A stretch of DNA of 42,656 nucleotides from CABRXV01 sp900754955 (GTDB lineage: Bacteria > Actinomycetota > Coriobacteriia > Coriobacteriales > Eggerthellaceae), in assembly GCA_902475005.1 (NCBI GenBank), contig CABRXV010000009.1, forward strand, positions 1 to 42,656. The letters are read 5' to 3'. Positions 41,175 through 42,656 of this stretch are shown piece after piece (position 1 is the first letter of the stretch; every line of letters starts with the position of its first letter). The notes under the pieces are model-generated. The model was not told the DNA's origin and ran no database searches. It saw only the letters and a program-made list of their open reading frames with translations. A program made the position numbers and the translations under genes.

Positions 41175-42383
41175 ATGACCCCAGAAGAACAACTTCACAT
41201 CATTCAGTCGGGTGCGGCGCAGATCGTGCCCGAGGCGGCGCTGCTCGAGAAGCTCAAGCGCGGCAAGCCGCTCAACATCAAGCTCGGCGTTGATCCGACG
41301 GCCCCCGACATTCACCTCGGCCATGCCGTCCCGCTGCGCAAGCTGCGTCAGTTCCAGGATCTCGGGCATCATGTGACGCTCATCATCGGCGACGGCACGG
41401 CACTCATCGGCGATCCGTCGGGTCGCAACAGCACGCGTCCGCAGCTCACGAGCGATCAGATCAAGGTGAACGCGCAGACGTACGTCGACCAGGCGTTCAA
41501 GATCCTCGATCCCGAGAAGACCACGCTGCGCTACAACTCCGAGTGGATCCTTGCGCTCAACATGGAGAGCCTGCTCAAGCTCACGGCTCAGTTCACCGTT
41601 GCGCGCATCCTCGAGCGCGACGACTTCCACAACCGTTACGCCAACAACCTTCCGATCAGCCTTCACGAGTTCCTCTATCCCGTGATGCAGGCGTACGACT
41701 CGGTGGTGATCGAGGCCGACGTCGAGCTCGGCGGCACCGACCAGCTGTTCAACCTGCTCGCCGGACGCGAGCTCATGGAGAAGATGGGCATGGAGCCCCA
41801 GGTGTGTCTCACGCTTCCGCTGCTTGAGGGAACCGACGGCGTTAAGAAGATGTCGAAGAGCTACGGGAACTATGTGGGCCTCACCGACGAGCCGTCTGAC
41901 ATGTTCGGCAAGATCATGTCGATCCCCGACGAGCTCATGGTGAAGTATTACCGCCTTGCCTCCACCGTGCCTGTCGATGAAATCGACAAGATCGAAGCGG
42001 GCCTCGCCGCCGACGAGCTGCACCCGAACAAGGTGAAGCGCGCGCTCGCCCGCAACATCGTGGCGGCGTACTACGATGAGGATGCGGCGACGGCCGCCGA
42101 AGAGCAGTTCGACCTCGTGTTCAAGCGTCACGACGTGCCCGACGACGTACCCGAGTTCGCGGCCGACCTCACGCCGAACGAGGACGGTCTTGTTTACGTG
42201 GCGAAGCTGCTGCACGATGCGGGCATGGCGCAGAGCGTCGGCGAGGCGCGCCGCCTCATCGACGGCGGCGGCGTGAAGGTGAACGGCGAGCCGCTTGCAC
42301 CCAAGAGCTACAACGTCGAGCCGGCTCTGCTCGAGCATGCAGTAATTCAGGTGGGGAAGCGCAAATTCGTTAAGCTCGTTTAA
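41175..42383 (+). CDS. tyrS: Tyrosyl-tRNA synthetase
   Basis: This 402-residue class I enzyme charges tRNA-Tyr. HLGH is at 47-50 and KMSKS at 225-229. The Tyr-binding region includes YPVMQAYDSVVIEADVELGG (in segments), and the C-terminal S4 RNA-binding domain covers about 340-402 (VGEARRLIDGGGVKVNGEPL). Length and the GTDQLFNLLAGREL segment place it in the TyrRS-Z (TyrS2) group. GAAGGACC precedes the ATG. Confidence 0.96.
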   Translation: MTPEEQLHIIQSGAAQIVPEAALLEKLKRGKPLNIKLGVDPTAPDIHLGHAVPLRKLRQFQDLGHHVTLIIGDGTALIGDPSGRNSTRPQLTSDQIKVNAQTYVDQAFKILDPEKTTLRYNSEWILALNMESLLKLTAQFTVARILERDDFHNRYANNLPISLHEFLYPVMQAYDSVVIEADVELGGTDQLFNLLAGRELMEKMGMEPQVCLTLPLLEGTDGVKKMSKSYGNYVGLTDEPSDMFGKIMSIPDELMVKYYRLASTVPVDEIDKIEAGLAADELHPNKVKRALARNIVAAYYDEDAATAAEEQFDLVFKRHDVPDDVPEFAADLTPNEDGLVYVAKLLHDAGMAQSVGEARRLIDGGGVKVNGEPLAPKSYNVEPALLEHAVIQVGKRKFVKLV

Positions 42384-42442
42384 CACGTGTTGAGCGCCGC
42401 GTGCGGGATCGCTCAGGGCGTCGCATACAGAGCGTCCTTCGA

Positions 42443-42482
42443 GGGGCTGCGTCCGCTGACGATGCGGACGCAGCCCCTTTTC
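42443..42482 (+). terminator. Intrinsic terminator of tyrS
   Basis: A 14-bp stem GGGGCTGCGTCCGC/GCGGACGCAGCCCC with a 7-base loop, then TTTTC. Confidence 0.93.
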
Positions 42483-42656
42483 ATAGGGAAGGGGCATGCG
42501 CAGCGTACGCGTCCGAGAGAAGGCGAGCCTTTCACCTGGCGATATGATGGAGGTATGAAGAAACGGGTGCTTCAGTAAAGTTTTCCTTGCATATCGAGAA
42601 GGCAATCACTAATACAGCTAGTCCCACATCGGTTCTGCCGATGAGCTCCGAAAAAG
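42483..42656 (+). other. Unassigned right-hand edge, probable leader of the next transcription unit
   Basis: A TATGAT (42542-42547) could be a -10. A hairpin CATCGG/CCGATG (42627-42643) lies near the end of the window. A seven-codon ORF MKKRVLQ starts at 42555 behind GGAGG but is too short to judge. The downstream gene is outside the window. Confidence 0.35.

Overview
The window is high-GC, densely coded bacterial chromosome. Gene content and style suggest an anaerobic actinobacterium of the Coriobacteriia, most likely the Eggerthella/Gordonibacter/Adlercreutzia group. The grounds are a Tat-exported molybdopterin oxidoreductase with a NarL-type two-component system, a membrane-anchored LuxR-type regulator, a class I lysyl-tRNA synthetase, and a split archaeal-style glutamate synthase with ferredoxin subunits. 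The taxon is inference: there is no rRNA or complete tRNA, and I saw no phage, insertion sequence or CRISPR array.

Layout. 1-5474: on the minus strand a short-chain dehydrogenase, a DUF554 membrane protein, a small membrane-bound LuxR regulator and a manganese-type cation exporter; on the plus strand an MTA/SAH-deaminase-like amidohydrolase. 5696-12204: a respiratory locus with a soluble GAF histidine kinase and NarL-type regulator, then a three-gene molybdoenzyme complex (Tat-exported catalytic subunit with a predicted Asp molybdenum ligand, four-cluster ferredoxin subunit, NrfD/PsrC-type membrane anchor). 12477-16780: an EF-G-like GTPase, a membrane protein built from two SpoVAC/SpoVAEB-like repeats, a 96-residue membrane protein and a frameshifted xanthine phosphoribosyltransferase. 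17099-17947: an unrecognised protein. 18134-23399: a five-gene glutamate synthase operon (amidotransferase, FMN/FeS synthase, ferredoxin, FAD oxidoreductase, GXGXG subunit). 23546-27541: an FKBP-type prolyl isomerase, a class I LysRS with a C-terminal Trbp111-like tRNA-binding domain, and a GCS2-type glutamate-cysteine ligase. 27697-35513: arginine biosynthesis, argCJBD, argG, argH. 35708-42383: a class A penicillin-binding protein, a lipoprotein, a large U32-family protein and TyrRS.

The genes link nitrogen assimilation (glutamate synthase), glutamate use (arginine, gamma-glutamylcysteine), anaerobic respiration and housekeeping functions. The most interesting signals lie in the untranslated regions. 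An Arg-codon-rich leader ORF with a good ribosome-binding site precedes argC. A second Arg-rich mini-ORF abuts a perfect palindromic hairpin before argH. Together they suggest ribosome-mediated, arginine-responsive control. A terminator-like hairpin with six Ts also sits inside the leader of the small membrane protein gene, and several promoters share a TGnTAnnnT extended -10 with no obvious -35.
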